Shown here: positions 10,525-21,148 of the stretch, one piece after another | Position numbering within the stretch: position 1 is the stretch's first letter | Layout of the letters: the number at the start of each line of letters is the position of its first letter | Assembly (NCBI RefSeq): GCF_025742995.1 | Contig: NZ_JAOVQM010000003.1 | Coordinates: 62,001 to 126,000 of the forward strand | Length of the DNA stretch: 64,000 bases | Reading direction: 5' to 3' | Source: Paracholeplasma manati | Lineage (GTDB): Bacteria > Bacillota_I > Bacilli_A > Acholeplasmatales > UBA5453 | Program-made: the position numbers and the translations under genes | Notes under the pieces: generated by a model | Told to the model about the DNA's origin: nothing | The model's database searches: none | What the model saw: the letters and a program-made list of their open reading frames with translations, nothing else

Positions 10525-11158
10525 CTATTAACCATTCATTTTTGATATAAGGTAAAATCAAAATAAAGATGATAGCACCGAGTGTATTGAATATAAAATC
10601 CAACATGGTATCACGTAACGCTGCTTGACCGATGAATAAAGTTTGAGTCAGATCATCAAAATAACTTTGAGTGTTTGAACCAATAAATACATCTAAGCCA
10701 TATTCAAAGATTTCCCAAATCGTACCAAACAACGCTTGAAATCCTAGAATAAAGATAATCAACAATGGTTTGTTTGTTTCTTTAGATAGCAAGTGGTATA
10801 TATAATAACCTGTCAGTGCTAGAACAAATCCACCAATCGCATGGATAAATGAATCGTATGCGGCTACCACGCGATAAACACCCACAGCTTCACCAATGAG
10901 CAATGTTAACATAATGAAGACATAATAAGTCACTGTGATGAGTTTACTGAAAGCAACATTGAAAAACCGATTCAAAATCCATGGGAGTTGAATGACAATC
11001 CATGTTACGATCGCATTTGAAAACGCAATGACATACCAGTTTTGGACATCCCAAACGGGGTTTTGGATGAGATAAATACCTCCAATGGTCAGAAGAACCA
11101 AAGCAAATAGACCATCCAAGGTGTACAATACGTTGTTGATTCGGTTATGTCTAATCAT
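10514..11158 (-). CDS. Polytopic membrane protein, DUF2238/YjdF-like
   Basis: 214 aa from ATG at 11158 (AGGTG five bases upstream; a TTG start 11 codons earlier is less likely). About six hydrophobic helices. Conserved polar residues cluster in DSFIHAIGGF, GTIWEIFEYGLDV and DTMLDFIFNTLGA, which resembles the DUF2238 family pattern of His, Glu and Asp in membrane helices. Function unknown in that family. It lies between the ECF locus and rsmE, where prmA is usual in Firmicutes. Confidence 0.7.
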   Translation of the reverse strand: MIRHNRINNVLYTLDGLFALVLLTIGGIYLIQNPVWDVQNWYVIAFSNAIVTWIVIQLPWILNRFFNVAFSKLITVTYYVFIMLTLLIGEAVGVYRVVAAYDSFIHAIGGFVLALTGYYIYHLLSKETNKPLLIIFILGFQALFGTIWEIFEYGLDVFIGSNTQSYFDDLTQTLFIGQAALRDTMLDFIFNTLGAIIFILILPYIKNEWLIEKK

Positions 11159-11276
11159 AACATCACCTGCTTTGATACCATTATAAAACAATTTGATATA
11201 AAGTCAGTTCAAATTGATTTTATTGAACGATTTTGAATCAAATGTGATAGTATATTTATGAATTTAGGTGATGCTT

Positions 11277-11984
11277 ATGCAAAGATATTTTTTAGATGAC
11301 CAACAACAAATTAAAAAGGATGATTGGCACCACATCTTAACCGTGATGCGAATGCAATCTGGGGATGACATTGAATTATGTACCACAACGGGGCAATGTT
11401 ATTTAGCCAAACTTTCATTAGAAAATATACCACTGAAATATGAAATGATTCAACCATTGGATGTCGTTATAAACAAAGGGAAAATAACCCTCATTCAAGG
11501 GATTGGTAAAGGCGATAAGAATGAATTCGTTGTAAAGTACGCGACTCAATTTGGTGTAGATCAAATTATTTTCATAGAAATGAAGCGCAGCATTTCGAAA
11601 ATGGATGACCAAACTTGGCATAAAAAGAAAGACCGTTATGAGAAGATTGCGTTAGAAAGTGCACGACTTGCCCATCGAAATACGGTCCCTACCATTGACT
11701 TTTTACCCAATATTAAGGCTTTGAATGGTGATTTTTCACATGCGTTCGTTGCTTATGAAAATGATCGTAAAGCCGTATTTTTAGATAAAATTGAAGGGAT
11801 AAAAAATGGCGATTCGATTGCATTATTGATAGGTCCCGAAGGTGGTATCGATGAATTGGAAATGGCTTTACTAAAAGATAAGGGCTTCATTTCCGTGGGA
11901 CTCGGAAATCGCATCCTACAAACCGAAGTCGCCTGTCTTTACGGACTGGCCATCATCGATGGTGTTTTAGAAAGAAAAAGATGA
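11277..11984 (+). CDS. rsmE: 16S rRNA (uracil-1498-N3)-methyltransferase RsmE
   Basis: 235 aa SPOUT methyltransferase starting MQRYF, the common family opening. N-terminal PUA-like domain, then LIQGIGKGDKNEFVVKYATQFG, and the knotted SAM site LLIGPEGGIDELE ... LGNRILQTEVA. ATG 11277 preferred to GTG 11268/ATG 11271 because TTAGGTGAT is then correctly spaced. In Firmicutes it follows dnaJ-prmA; here prmA is missing. Confidence 0.95.
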   Translation: MQRYFLDDQQQIKKDDWHHILTVMRMQSGDDIELCTTTGQCYLAKLSLENIPLKYEMIQPLDVVINKGKITLIQGIGKGDKNEFVVKYATQFGVDQIIFIEMKRSISKMDDQTWHKKKDRYEKIALESARLAHRNTVPTIDFLPNIKALNGDFSHAFVAYENDRKAVFLDKIEGIKNGDSIALLIGPEGGIDELEMALLKDKGFISVGLGNRILQTEVACLYGLAIIDGVLERKR

Positions 11985-12002
11985 TGTTTTCCATTAAAAG
12001 GC

Positions 12003-12031
12003 TTTACAAATCTATATGAATTCGATATAAT
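12003..12031 (+). promoter_or_regulatory. rpsU promoter
   Basis: TTTACA (12003-12008), 17-bp spacer, TATAAT (12026-12031). Confidence 0.85.
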
Positions 12032-12072
12032 GATTACGGCTTTAGATTTTAAAGTGCGGAAGGAGGGCAGAC

Positions 12073-12246
12073 ATGCCTAAAATCGTAGTACGTGAATCCG
12101 AATCAATTGAAGATGCATTGCGTCGTTTTAAACGTGACGTATCCAGATCCGGTACCCTCGCAGAAGCACGTAAACGCGAATTTTATGTGAAACCAAGTGT
12201 GGATCGTAAAATGAAGCGCCAAGCAGCTAGAAGCAATAAAAAATAA
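12073..12246 (+). CDS. rpsU: 30S ribosomal protein S21
   Basis: 57 aa, usual length. [20 protein letters not shown] and the basic C-terminus ([12 protein letters not shown]) are typical. GGAGGG RBS. Own promoter and terminator ahead of the phoH operon, the same neighbourhood as in Bacillus (where yqeY intervenes). Confidence 0.96.
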   Translation: MPKIVVRESESIEDALRRFKRDVSRSGTLAEARKREFYVKPSVDRKMKRQAARSNKK

Positions 12247-12268
12247 GCACATCAAATTGTGCTTTTTT
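12245..12268 (+). terminator. rpsU terminator
   Basis: AAGCACA/TGTGCTT stem, 6-nt loop, T6. Confidence 0.87.
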
Positions 12269-12301
12269 CTTTGATAAAACCATAATTATTTAACTTTATT
12301 A

Positions 12302-12310
12302 TGATATAAT
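12302..12310 (+). promoter_or_regulatory. Extended -10 promoter of the phoH operon
   Basis: TGA-TATAAT (12302-12310), 20 nt before the phoH ATG; no clear -35. No further terminator is seen until after trmK. Confidence 0.7.
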
Positions 12311-12329
12311 AAACCGTAGGAGTGGTTAA

Positions 12330-13274
12330 ATGAAATTAAGCATTCAACTGAAGGACCCACAACTCAGTTATAACATCGTGGGGGCATTTGACAAGAACTT
12401 AGAGGTCTTTAAGACCTATTTTGACTATATGTTGGTGTTAAATGGGGATGAATTCCACACGGATGCGACAGATCCTAAAGTGATTTCGATGATGGAGTCG
12501 GTATTATCAGTGATGATGGCGATTGCACCAAAAGTAACCATTACGGAACGCGACGTCATCTATTTGATTAAATTAGCTGAAGCCAATGAGCTTGAACATG
12601 CAGCTGACTTGTTTCTAAGAAGAAAACAAATCATCATCAATCAACAAGGTAAACCCATCTATCCGAAAACATTCACCCAAGCGATTTATGCCGACGCCAT
12701 CACGCAATCGGACATGGTCTTTGGGGTTGGACCTGCAGGGACTGGTAAAACCTATTTGGCTGTCGCTTTAGCGGTCAGCTATCTAAAAGAGAATAAGGTT
12801 AAAAAACTAATTTTGACGAGACCAGCCGTTGAAGCCGGGGAATCGTTAGGATTTTTACCAGGAGATTTAAAAGAAAAAGTAGACCCTTATTTAATTCCTT
12901 TATATGATGCCTTATATGAGTTTTTAGGGGTTGAAATGACCAATGCATTATTAGAAAAAGGGGTCATTGAAATCGCACCACTCGCTTATATGAGAGGAAG
13001 AACCCTTGAAAATGCATTCATCATTTTAGATGAAGCACAAAATACGACACATACCCAAATGAAGATGTTTCTAACCCGCTTGGGATTCTCATCTAAAATG
13101 GTCATCACAGGTGACCCTTCGCAAGCAGACTTGCCTAAAGGGGTACCTTCTGGGCTGAATGAAGCGATTCAAAAGCTTCATGACATCGACGCGATTAAAG
13201 TGATACACTTCAAACGCTTAGACGTGGTTCGAAACCCACTCGTTCAAAAAATATTAGAAAGGTACGATGACTGA
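12330..13274 (+). CDS. phoH: PhoH family ATPase
   Basis: 314 aa. Walker [17 protein letters not shown] and Walker [11 protein letters not shown], with [11 protein letters not shown] sensor motif; N-terminal ~110 residues are the usual KH-like extension. Cytoplasmic ATPase thought to act on RNA, commonly paired with ybeY as here. Stop TGA shares one base with the ybeY start. Confidence 0.95.
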   Translation: MKLSIQLKDPQLSYNIVGAFDKNLEVFKTYFDYMLVLNGDEFHTDATDPKVISMMESVLSVMMAIAPKVTITERDVIYLIKLAEANELEHAADLFLRRKQIIINQQGKPIYPKTFTQAIYADAITQSDMVFGVGPAGTGKTYLAVALAVSYLKENKVKKLILTRPAVEAGESLGFLPGDLKEKVDPYLIPLYDALYEFLGVEMTNALLEKGVIEIAPLAYMRGRTLENAFIILDEAQNTTHTQMKMFLTRLGFSSKMVITGDPSQADLPKGVPSGLNEAIQKLHDIDAIKVIHFKRLDVVRNPLVQKILERYDD

Positions 13275-13690
13275 TGGATATTCAATTTTTCAATCAAACC
13301 ACAGAAGAAACCACAAGTGCAGAACAGTTGATTACGGAGATTTTTGGTTTCATATCAGAACCCCATGAAATGAACATCGTATTTTTATCTAAAGATCAAA
13401 TACAAGAAATGAATCGAAACTATCGAAATATCGATAAAGTGACCGATGTCATCAGTTTTCCAGATCAAGATGAAAACTACATTGGCGATATCTTTATTTG
13501 CTTAGACCGGGCGAGAGAACAGGCTGTAGACTACGGGCATTCAATCGAACGTGAAATCGGATTTTTAGCCGTACATGGATACTTACATTTACTCGGCTAC
13601 GACCACCATACCGAAGCAGAAGAAAAGATTATGTTTGCGAAGCAAGAAGAAATCCTTAAAAAGGCTTCGCTCGAAAGGAAATCATCATGA
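13274..13690 (+). CDS. ybeY: Endoribonuclease YbeY (rRNA maturation factor)
   Basis: 138 aa. Zinc motif [12 protein letters not shown] (three His). Family takes part in 16S rRNA 3'-end processing and 70S quality control. Overlaps phoH by 1 nt and cdd by 4 nt (ATGA). dgkA, normally next, is absent. Confidence 0.95.
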   Translation: MDIQFFNQTTEETTSAEQLITEIFGFISEPHEMNIVFLSKDQIQEMNRNYRNIDKVTDVISFPDQDENYIGDIFICLDRAREQAVDYGHSIEREIGFLAVHGYLHLLGYDHHTEAEEKIMFAKQEEILKKASLERKSS

Positions 13691-14100
13691 CAAAAGAACA
13701 ATTGGTTCAAGAAGCCATCATCGCAAGAAAACAAACCTATTCACCTTATTCCAAATTTGGGGTTGGGGCTGCATTATTGATGAAAGATGGTAAAGTCATT
13801 CATGGCGCAAATATCGAAAATGCCTCTTATGGTTTATCCAACTGTGCAGAACGCAGCGCTTTATTTCAAGCTTATAGTTTAGGCTATCGTAAAGACGATA
13901 TTGTCATGATGGCAATCACAGGGGATACCTTAAATCCAATCAGCCCATGTGGGGCTTGTCGTCAAGTGATGAATGAATTGTTGCCTAAAAACACACCGAT
14001 TTATTTATCCAATTTAACAGGTAAAATCAAAGAGACATCACTCAAAGAATTGTTGCCATATTCATTTGATGAAATTGAACACCATGAAGACAAACTTTAG
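13687..14100 (+). CDS. cdd: Cytidine deaminase
   Basis: 137 aa homotetrameric type. Zinc and catalytic motifs NCAERSA (with Glu) and [15 protein letters not shown] and IENASYG substrate segments. Deaminates cytidine/deoxycytidine to uridine forms for salvage, matching deoC, deoD, pdp and thyA elsewhere in the window. Overlaps era by 17 nt. Confidence 0.97.
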   Translation: MTKEQLVQEAIIARKQTYSPYSKFGVGAALLMKDGKVIHGANIENASYGLSNCAERSALFQAYSLGYRKDDIVMMAITGDTLNPISPCGACRQVMNELLPKNTPIYLSNLTGKIKETSLKELLPYSFDEIEHHEDKL

Positions 14101-14977
14101 AAGCGGCTTTATCAGTATTGTAGGTCGTCCAAATGTCGGTAAATCGACCTTACTCAATGCCATCATCGGACAAAAGATTGCGATCACATCACCAAAACCT
14201 CAAACCACACGCAACCGAATTTTAGGGATCAAAACCACAGAAGACTACCAAATGGTATTTGTGGATACCCCAGGCATTCATAAACCCAAACATGAATTGG
14301 GGCGTTTGTTAGATCAAACCGCACAATCATCGATTGAAGGCATGGACGCGGTATTGTTTATGGTAGATGCTGAAAAAGGGTTGGCTGAAGACCACGTCAT
14401 CAAGTTATTTCAGGGCATTTCATCCCCTGTCTATTTGGTCATTAATAAAGTGGATTTGCTTAAATCCAAAATTCAAATTGATAAGATTATCATCAGTTAT
14501 ATGAATGTATATCCGTTTGCTGGATTCTTTCCGATTTCCGCGAAAGACCATACAAACATCGATCATCTAATCGAAGAACTCGTAGGTCGCTTGCCTGTGG
14601 GTTATCCATTGTTTGAATCGTCTGAAATCACCGACCAAAGTGATTTCCAGTTGATGTCTGAAATCATTCGCGAAAAAGTGCTTTATCATACCCAAGAAGA
14701 AGTGCCACACGCTGTGGCTGTAGTAATCGAGCATACAGAAATGATCGAAGACGTCTATGAAGTTCACGCCACCATCGTGGTTGAACGAAACACACAAAAA
14801 CAAATTTTGATTGGCAAAGGTGGCGATATGTTGAAACAAATCGGAACCGAAGCCAGAAAAGAAATCAATAAGATATTGAATACCAGAATTCACCTCATTT
14901 TATGGGTAAAAGTCAAAAAGGATTGGCGAAACCGACCTTCTGACTTGAAATCATTCGGCTATGACAACCACGACTAA
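14084..14977 (+). CDS. era: GTPase Era
   Basis: 298 aa. G1 GRPNVGKSTLLN, G3 DTPG, G4 NKVD, and the C-terminal KH domain (ILIGKGGDMLKQIGTEAR). Binds 16S rRNA 3' end in 30S assembly. ATG 14084 ([14 protein letters not shown]) chosen by homology; no good RBS, so translation is probably coupled to cdd, which it overlaps. Confidence 0.97.
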   Translation: MKTNFRSGFISIVGRPNVGKSTLLNAIIGQKIAITSPKPQTTRNRILGIKTTEDYQMVFVDTPGIHKPKHELGRLLDQTAQSSIEGMDAVLFMVDAEKGLAEDHVIKLFQGISSPVYLVINKVDLLKSKIQIDKIIISYMNVYPFAGFFPISAKDHTNIDHLIEELVGRLPVGYPLFESSEITDQSDFQLMSEIIREKVLYHTQEEVPHAVAVVIEHTEMIEDVYEVHATIVVERNTQKQILIGKGGDMLKQIGTEARKEINKILNTRIHLILWVKVKKDWRNRPSDLKSFGYDNHD

Positions 14978-15614
14978 TGGGTTAATCTATAAAACCCAAG
15001 ACTACAAAGAGTCGAGCAAATTGCTTTTTGTATACTCACCTTTTGGCAAGGTTACACTGGTTGCGAATGGTGTGAAAAGTTATAAACATGAGTTTCGGGT
15101 ATTGTCTCAATACTTGACAGAAATCGAATTTGCCTACCAAGACAAAGAGATGTTTGCCCTATCCAAAGCCAAACTCATCGAAGGATTTGATGGACTCAAG
15201 AAGGACTATATGTGGCTTTCAAAACAAGCCATCATCTTAGAGATTGTAGACCATTTAATCACCGATGACATTGACCATGATAAGGTTTATCCACTCATGA
15301 TTGAGTTATTAAAACACCCCTATGGGTACTTGATTTTCGCATTAAAACTCTTGTTTGGGTTCGGTTATCGACTCAATTTCGTCGGTGATGAGCCAACCGG
15401 GTTTTCCATTAAAAATGCCGCTGTAACGACCAAAAAAGACGGTGAATACGCCGATATCGATTTGGAGACTACCACCTTGATGGCATCTTTATATTTTTAC
15501 AAAACAGGCGATGATATCACATTAGCGCCACCACAAATCAAACACATTGAACATTTCATCAAAACCTTTTATCGATACCATATGGAATACGATATCAAAG
15601 GGTTAAAAGAATAG
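14961..15614 (+). CDS. recO: DNA repair protein RecO
   Basis: 217 aa, somewhat short. N-terminal OB fold (NGLIYKTQDYKESSKLLFVY, GKVTLVANG) and helical C-terminus. The CxxC...CxxC zinc ligands seen in many RecO proteins are absent (region FVGDEPTGFSIKNA has no Cys). Loads RecA in RecFOR recombination. Overlaps era by 17 nt; follows it as in Bacillus. Confidence 0.9.
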   Translation: MTTTTNGLIYKTQDYKESSKLLFVYSPFGKVTLVANGVKSYKHEFRVLSQYLTEIEFAYQDKEMFALSKAKLIEGFDGLKKDYMWLSKQAIILEIVDHLITDDIDHDKVYPLMIELLKHPYGYLIFALKLLFGFGYRLNFVGDEPTGFSIKNAAVTTKKDGEYADIDLETTTLMASLYFYKTGDDITLAPPQIKHIEHFIKTFYRYHMEYDIKGLKE

Positions 15615-15625
15615 AGAGGGTCCTT

Positions 15626-16999
15626 ATGATCAGTTTAGAGAAGTTAGTCACTTATGCAAAAGCTACCGGTTTTATTTTCCAAGGTTCAGAACTCTATGGT
15701 GGGTTAGCGAATACTTGGGATTACGGCCCATTAGGCAGTTTATTAAAAAACAACATTAAAAAGGCATGGCTTAAAAAATTCCATGATGAGAATCGCTACA
15801 ACGTCTTGTTAGATTCATCGATTTTGATGAATTCACAAGTATGGGTAGCCAGTGGCCACGTCGGTGGATTCTCCGACCCACTCACCGAATGTAAGAGCTG
15901 TAATACACGTCACAGAGCCGACAAGCTCATTGAAGATCACAGCAAAAATACAGTGAATCCAAGCGCTTGGTCACACGAACAGCTGCACAGCTATATGATG
16001 AGCGAAAAAGTCGCTTGTCCAAACTGTGGTAAAGTCAACTGGACAGAAATCAAATCGTTCAACCTGATGTTTAAAACCACCCAAGGGGTCACTGAAAGTG
16101 CGGGTAATACCGTCTATTTACGACCAGAAACAGCCCAAGGTATATTCATCAACTTCAAGAATATCCAAAGAACCACCCGTCGTAAAGTCCCATTTGGCGT
16201 ATGCCAAGTCGGTAAATCCTTTAGAAATGAAATCACCCCAGGTAACTTCATTTTTAGAACCCGTGAATTCGAACAAATGGAATTGGAATTCTTCTGCAAA
16301 CCAGGCACTGAAATCGAATGGTTCAATTACTGGCGTAGTTACGCGATCGAGTTTTTACAAACCTTAGGTTTAAAGCGTGAAAACTTAGAGTTACATGACC
16401 ATGAGCAAGAAGAATTGTCCCATTACTCAAACGCAACCACCGACGTTTTATATCGCTTCCCATGGGGATTTGATGAACTTTGGGGGATTGCATCAAGAAC
16501 AGACTTTGACCTCAATGCGCACCAAACACAATCCAAAGAAAACTTAGAATACTTAGACCCAGATACCAATGAAAAGTATTTACCATACGTCATTGAACCA
16601 TCCCTTGGGGTAGAACGTCTATTGATGGCCATCTTAATCGAAAGTTATGAAGAAGAAGTGCTTTCCGATGGACAAATTAGAGAAGTTTTACACATCCATC
16701 CAGCGTTGGCCCCTTATCAAGTAGCGATATTGCCACTGATTAAAAAGAAACATGACCAATATGCCTTAGATTTATTGGATACGGTATCGAAATTTACCCA
16801 AGCGATTTATGATGAAACACAAAACATTGGTAAACGTTATCGTCGTCAAGACCAAATCGGTACCCCATTCTGTGTAACGATTGATGATGAAACATTGGAA
16901 AACCATACCGTTACCATCCGAGAACGTGATTCTATGGCTCAAACCAGAATACCATTATCCGAACTCAAAGCATTCATTTTAGATAAAACGACTTTATAA
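15626..16999 (+). CDS. glyS: Glycyl-tRNA synthetase, dimeric class II type
   Basis: 457 aa. GSELYGGLANTWDYGPLG, motif 2 GKSFRNEITPGNFIFRTREF, motif 3 EPSLGVERLLMAIL, C-terminal anticodon domain. Cys-knuckle residues CKSCNTRH and CPNCGK are present. Single-chain alpha2 enzyme rather than GlyQ/GlyS. GAGAGGG RBS; no T-box, being inside the operon. Confidence 0.96.
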   Translation: MISLEKLVTYAKATGFIFQGSELYGGLANTWDYGPLGSLLKNNIKKAWLKKFHDENRYNVLLDSSILMNSQVWVASGHVGGFSDPLTECKSCNTRHRADKLIEDHSKNTVNPSAWSHEQLHSYMMSEKVACPNCGKVNWTEIKSFNLMFKTTQGVTESAGNTVYLRPETAQGIFINFKNIQRTTRRKVPFGVCQVGKSFRNEITPGNFIFRTREFEQMELEFFCKPGTEIEWFNYWRSYAIEFLQTLGLKRENLELHDHEQEELSHYSNATTDVLYRFPWGFDELWGIASRTDFDLNAHQTQSKENLEYLDPDTNEKYLPYVIEPSLGVERLLMAILIESYEEEVLSDGQIREVLHIHPALAPYQVAILPLIKKKHDQYALDLLDTVSKFTQAIYDETQNIGKRYRRQDQIGTPFCVTIDDETLENHTVTIRERDSMAQTRIPLSELKAFILDKTTL

Positions 17000-17020
17000 T
17001 ACGACAAAGGAGGTCTTTTT

Positions 17021-18787
17021 ATGCCGATAGACCGTCATATAATCGATGAAATCAATGAAAAGACCGACATCGTAGCGTTAGTTAGTCCATATGTGAACCT
17101 GGTTAAAAAAGGTAAAAACTATATGGGACAATGTCCATTTCACGACGATAAAAGTCCATCTTTCTCGGTTTCACCAGAAAAACATTTAGCGAAGTGTATG
17201 GCTTGTGGTGAAGGGGGTTCACCCATCACCTTTTATCAAAAAATCAAAAATGTCTCTTTTCCTGAGGCAGTTAAAGCTTTAGCAACCCCACTCGGTATCA
17301 AAGTCGATGTGGAAATTGTTGAAAACCCGACCCTCAAAGAACATGAACTCATGCAAGAAGCAGCCAACTTCTACATGTATTATCTGAATAATTCTGCTTA
17401 TGGAAAAACCGCACTGAGTTATTTGGAAAAACGTGGTTTAACAAGTGATGATCTGAAGCATTTTTCGATTGGGTTAGCCCCAAAAGAAAAAGATGCCTTG
17501 TTTCAAATCCTTAAAAATAAGGGGTTTGACCCTACCATGATGATGGATTTAGGCTTGGTCAAGCAACGTGAAGATGGTTCGTATTATGATTTAATGATTA
17601 AACGCATCACCTTCCCGATCCATGACACCCACGGGCGTGTCGTTGGATTCTCTGGCCGTGCTTTAGAAGATGACCCTGTAAAATACTTAAATACCCCTGA
17701 GACTAAGATTTTTAAAAAAGGGGAAGTCTTGTATCATTTGTTTCAAGCATCTAAAGACATTCGTATGCAAAAAAGAGTCATTTTATATGAAGGGTTCTTC
17801 GATGTCATCGCCTCCTATAAAAGTGGTTTAGGCAACGCTGTCGCAACCATGGGGACTGCCTTAACGAAGAAGCATGCAGAACTGCTTAAGCAAGTCACTT
17901 CAGACGTGATTATCGCTTATGATGGCGATAAAGCGGGTCAATCCGCTACCATGAAAGCCATTCCTATTTTAGAAGAAGTTCGCTTACGATGCGATATCGT
18001 GAGTCTTAAAGATGGTTTAGATCCTGATGACTTTTTAAAGAAGTATGGCGTCCCTGCATATCAAGCCGCGTTTAAAGAGACCATAGACCCATTGGTATTC
18101 AGTTATGACTACCACAAAAAGGGATTGGATTTGAATAACTCCAATGACATTCAAGAATTTAAGTCTCGCATTAAAAAAATGCTTAAATTTAAAGATCAAA
18201 GTATTAGAGAGATTTATTATCGAAAACTGGCTAAAGACATCGGGTCTAGTTATGATTCGGTGATGCCAAAGGATACCCAGTTTGGTACACCTGATCAAAA
18301 ACCGGTGTTACCAAAACCAAAACCAGTGACCAATAAGTCTTTAAAGAAATACTATGGTGCGGAAATCCAGCTTTTCATCGCGATGACCCAAGATTACGAT
18401 CAAGCACTTCGCATTGAACAAGCGCTTGGTACTCAATTTGTCGCCGATATGGATCTGTTTAAATTACGAGGTAGCCTGATGTTGGGTTATTATCCAAACC
18501 ATGCAGTATTCGATATAGACACCTTTAAAGATATATTAAATCCAGATTTATTGAAAGCTTTCGAAACAAAAGTACTCAGTTCATTGACTTGGAAAATCGC
18601 GCCGATTTATAAAGAAGAAGCGGTGACTGAACTCTTAAGTGTGATGCAAACCATCACCATTGAAAAAGGGATGATACAGTTGCGAGAAAACATTTTAAAT
18701 GAACCAGAGGCATTTACCAAAGCGAACTATGCAGAACAGTTTAAACAGCTTAAAAACTCCAAACTAAAAGGCAAGGTGAACTCATGA
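17021..18787 (+). CDS. dnaG: DNA primase DnaG
   Basis: 588 aa. CHC2 zinc finger (CPFHDDKSPSF ... CMACGEGG, residues ~40-65), Toprim core with EGFFDVIA and AYDGDKAGQSA, helicase-binding C-terminus. AAGGAGG RBS. Part of the ancient dnaG-rpoD macromolecular synthesis unit; overlaps the following sigma gene by ATGA. Confidence 0.97.
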   Translation: MPIDRHIIDEINEKTDIVALVSPYVNLVKKGKNYMGQCPFHDDKSPSFSVSPEKHLAKCMACGEGGSPITFYQKIKNVSFPEAVKALATPLGIKVDVEIVENPTLKEHELMQEAANFYMYYLNNSAYGKTALSYLEKRGLTSDDLKHFSIGLAPKEKDALFQILKNKGFDPTMMMDLGLVKQREDGSYYDLMIKRITFPIHDTHGRVVGFSGRALEDDPVKYLNTPETKIFKKGEVLYHLFQASKDIRMQKRVILYEGFFDVIASYKSGLGNAVATMGTALTKKHAELLKQVTSDVIIAYDGDKAGQSATMKAIPILEEVRLRCDIVSLKDGLDPDDFLKKYGVPAYQAAFKETIDPLVFSYDYHKKGLDLNNSNDIQEFKSRIKKMLKFKDQSIREIYYRKLAKDIGSSYDSVMPKDTQFGTPDQKPVLPKPKPVTNKSLKKYYGAEIQLFIAMTQDYDQALRIEQALGTQFVADMDLFKLRGSLMLGYYPNHAVFDIDTFKDILNPDLLKAFETKVLSSLTWKIAPIYKEEAVTELLSVMQTITIEKGMIQLRENILNEPEAFTKANYAEQFKQLKNSKLKGKVNS

Positions 18788-19857
18788 ACCCAAACTACGA
18801 ATGGATTGAAAACTTGTTAAACACCTACAAAGAAACCAAAAAAGTGCCACTCAATGATGTCTTAGAAATGACTGAACTTGAGGACCACGAATTTGATGAA
18901 ATCAAGCGTGCCTTGGATCAAGCTGGTTATGAAATTACCTATGAAGAGGAAAATATCCCTCTGATTGATACCTCCGTAGATAAACCAACGGATAATTATC
19001 ATCGCTATCTCAAAGAGATGGGCGAAATCAAACTATTAACACCTGATGAAGAAAAGGACATCACCAAAAAAGTGTTTATGGGTCATGAAGCCATGGCACT
19101 AGGTGTCCAATCTGACCCAGTGGCTGAACAGGCACGCCAACAAACAATTGGCATCGCTGTTGAAGCCAAAAATAGACTCATTCTATCGAACCTTCGCTTG
19201 GTCGTGTCGATTGCGAAGAAGTCCGATGGGAAAATGGAAATGTTAGACCTCATTCAAGAGGGCACCATGGGCTTGATGAAAGCCGCAGACAAATTTGATT
19301 ATCGCATGGGCAATCGATTCTCTACTTACGCAACGTGGTGGATCAAACAATCGATTTCACGTGCGATTGCCAAACAATCGAAAACCATTCGCATTCCTGT
19401 GCATCTGGTAGAAAATTTAAATCGAATGGTCAGGATTAAAAATGAACTCAGATCGAAACTCAATCGAAACCCTTCGGATGAAGAAGTTGCAGAAGCATTA
19501 GGTATCACCCTTGAAAAACTGTCCAGTTACGAACAGCTATCTCAAGAAGTGGTATCATTAGATAAATCCGTCGGTACTGAGGAGGATGCAACATTGGCTG
19601 ATTTTATCGCTTCCAATGTCTTGAATCCTGAAGAGTCCTACATGGCAATGAAAGAAAAAGAGCACATTTCATCGCTATTGAAACAACTAGGACCAAGAGA
19701 TGAACAAGTCATGCGTTACCGTTTTGGTCTTCATGATGGGAAGTATTACACCCTTGAAGAAATAGGTTACCTCATGGGACTCACCCGCGAACGCATTAGA
19801 CAAATCATTTCAAAAAGTTTGGCAACCCTTCGTCAAACCCACAAATTGCTCAAATAA
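18784..19857 (+). CDS. Second primary-like sigma-70 factor
   Basis: 357 aa, inserted between dnaG and rpoD. Contains a region-1.1-like N-terminus, 1.2 ([16 protein letters not shown]), 2.3-2.4 ([35 protein letters not shown]), 3 and 4.2 ([20 protein letters not shown]). Compared with its neighbour RpoD, region 2.4 has KQS/S for RQA/T and position after RQI is Ile not Glu, while the -35-contacting TRERIRQ is kept. Probably recognises similar but not identical promoters. Translationally coupled to dnaG by ATGA. Looks like a tandem duplication that diverged; role unknown. Confidence 0.9.
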   Translation: MNPNYEWIENLLNTYKETKKVPLNDVLEMTELEDHEFDEIKRALDQAGYEITYEEENIPLIDTSVDKPTDNYHRYLKEMGEIKLLTPDEEKDITKKVFMGHEAMALGVQSDPVAEQARQQTIGIAVEAKNRLILSNLRLVVSIAKKSDGKMEMLDLIQEGTMGLMKAADKFDYRMGNRFSTYATWWIKQSISRAIAKQSKTIRIPVHLVENLNRMVRIKNELRSKLNRNPSDEEVAEALGITLEKLSSYEQLSQEVVSLDKSVGTEEDATLADFIASNVLNPEESYMAMKEKEHISSLLKQLGPRDEQVMRYRFGLHDGKYYTLEEIGYLMGLTRERIRQIISKSLATLRQTHKLLK

Positions 19858-19870
19858 TAAGGAGTTACAC

Positions 19871-21148
19871 ATGAACTTAGAAAAAGTCATTGCCGATTTA
19901 ATCAAACTCGGTAAAAAGAATAACAACGAAGTTAATTACAGCGATGTCATCAAACACGCCCCATTTGGGTCGCCAGATTATTTGGCAATCGAAGCGGCGT
20001 TGCTTGATGAAGACATCGATATCATGAATCTTGAAGTCGAAGAAGACATCATTGATGAGATTGAAACCCCTGCCCCAGTGGTTGTGGATGAACTCGATGA
20101 AGAGGAAGAAGAGTTGGATGAAGACATTGACTTCGATCAATTGTCTTTATCTTCACTTGAAATTGAAGACATCAAAGAAGAAGAACTGCTCAACATCGAG
20201 TCTTTACCATCATCGATTAAGGTCGATGACCCAGTGCGCATGTACTTAAAAGAAATCGGTCGTATTCCGCTGTTAACCAGCGATGAAGAAGTCGATTTGG
20301 CTGTCCGTGTCAATAATGGTCGTTTTGCACAAGAACAGTTGGATGACATGAAAAATGATCAAGTCGATATCCCTGAAGAAGAAAGACTCCAACTTGAAAA
20401 CATGGTAGAAGACGCGATTTATGCGAAAAATAGATTGGTTGAAGCCAATTATCGTTTGGTCGTTTCGATTGCGAAACGTTATGTGGGTCGTGGGATGTTA
20501 TTCCTCGATTTGATTCAAGAAGGTAACATGGGCTTAATGCGTGCGGTGGATAAGTTTGATCATGAAAAAGGTTTTAAATTCTCTACCTACGCCACTTGGT
20601 GGATTCGCCAAGCCATCACTAGAGCGGTTGCTGACCAAGCCAGAACCATCCGTATTCCAGTCCATATGGTTGAAACCATCAATAAATTGGTTCGTATTCA
20701 ACGTCAATTGGTTCAAGAACTTTCCCGTGAACCTTCCCCTGAAGAAATTGGTGAACGTATGGGCATCACCGCTGAACGCGTTCAAGCGATTCAAAAGATT
20801 GCCCAAGAACCGATTTCGTTAGAAGCACCCGTAGGTGAAGAAGAGGACTCTTCATTGGGCGATTTTATCTCTGATCCAACCGCGCTTAATCCATATGAAT
20901 ATACCGTTCAAGAAATGGTTAAACGTACATTAGATGAAGTATTAGAAACCCTCACAGACCGTGAAGAAAAGGTACTTAGACTTCGTTATGGTCTTTTAGA
21001 TGGTAAAACACACACACTAGAAGAAGTGGGTAAAGAATTTGGTGTCACCAGAGAACGTATCCGTCAAATTGAGTCCAAAGCTTTACGCAAACTCAGACAA
21101 CCAAGTCGTCAAAAGAAACTCAAAGATTTCAACTTAACGAGAAAATAA
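19871..21148 (+). CDS. rpoD: RNA polymerase primary sigma factor RpoD (SigA)
   Basis: 425 aa. Region 1.1, an acidic linker (~60-100), 1.2 ([17 protein letters not shown]), 2.4 ([20 protein letters not shown]), 3.0-3.2 ([15 protein letters not shown]) and 4.2 ([20 protein letters not shown]) are canonical. AAGGAG RBS. The many TTGACA/TATAAT promoters in the window fit this factor. Stop overlaps trmK start (TAATG). Confidence 0.97.
   Translation: MNLEKVIADLIKLGKKNNNEVNYSDVIKHAPFGSPDYLAIEAALLDEDIDIMNLEVEEDIIDEIETPAPVVVDELDEEEEELDEDIDFDQLSLSSLEIEDIKEEELLNIESLPSSIKVDDPVRMYLKEIGRIPLLTSDEEVDLAVRVNNGRFAQEQLDDMKNDQVDIPEEERLQLENMVEDAIYAKNRLVEANYRLVVSIAKRYVGRGMLFLDLIQEGNMGLMRAVDKFDHEKGFKFSTYATWWIRQAITRAVADQARTIRIPVHMVETINKLVRIQRQLVQELSREPSPEEIGERMGITAERVQAIQKIAQEPISLEAPVGEEEDSSLGDFISDPTALNPYEYTVQEMVKRTLDEVLETLTDREEKVLRLRYGLLDGKTHTLEEVGKEFGVTRERIRQIESKALRKLRQPSRQKKLKDFNLTRK

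Noticed and set aside
14066-14083. Earlier starts for era (TTG 14066, ATG 14069)
   Set aside because: No ribosome site upstream and homology to Era begins at MKTNFRSG (14084).
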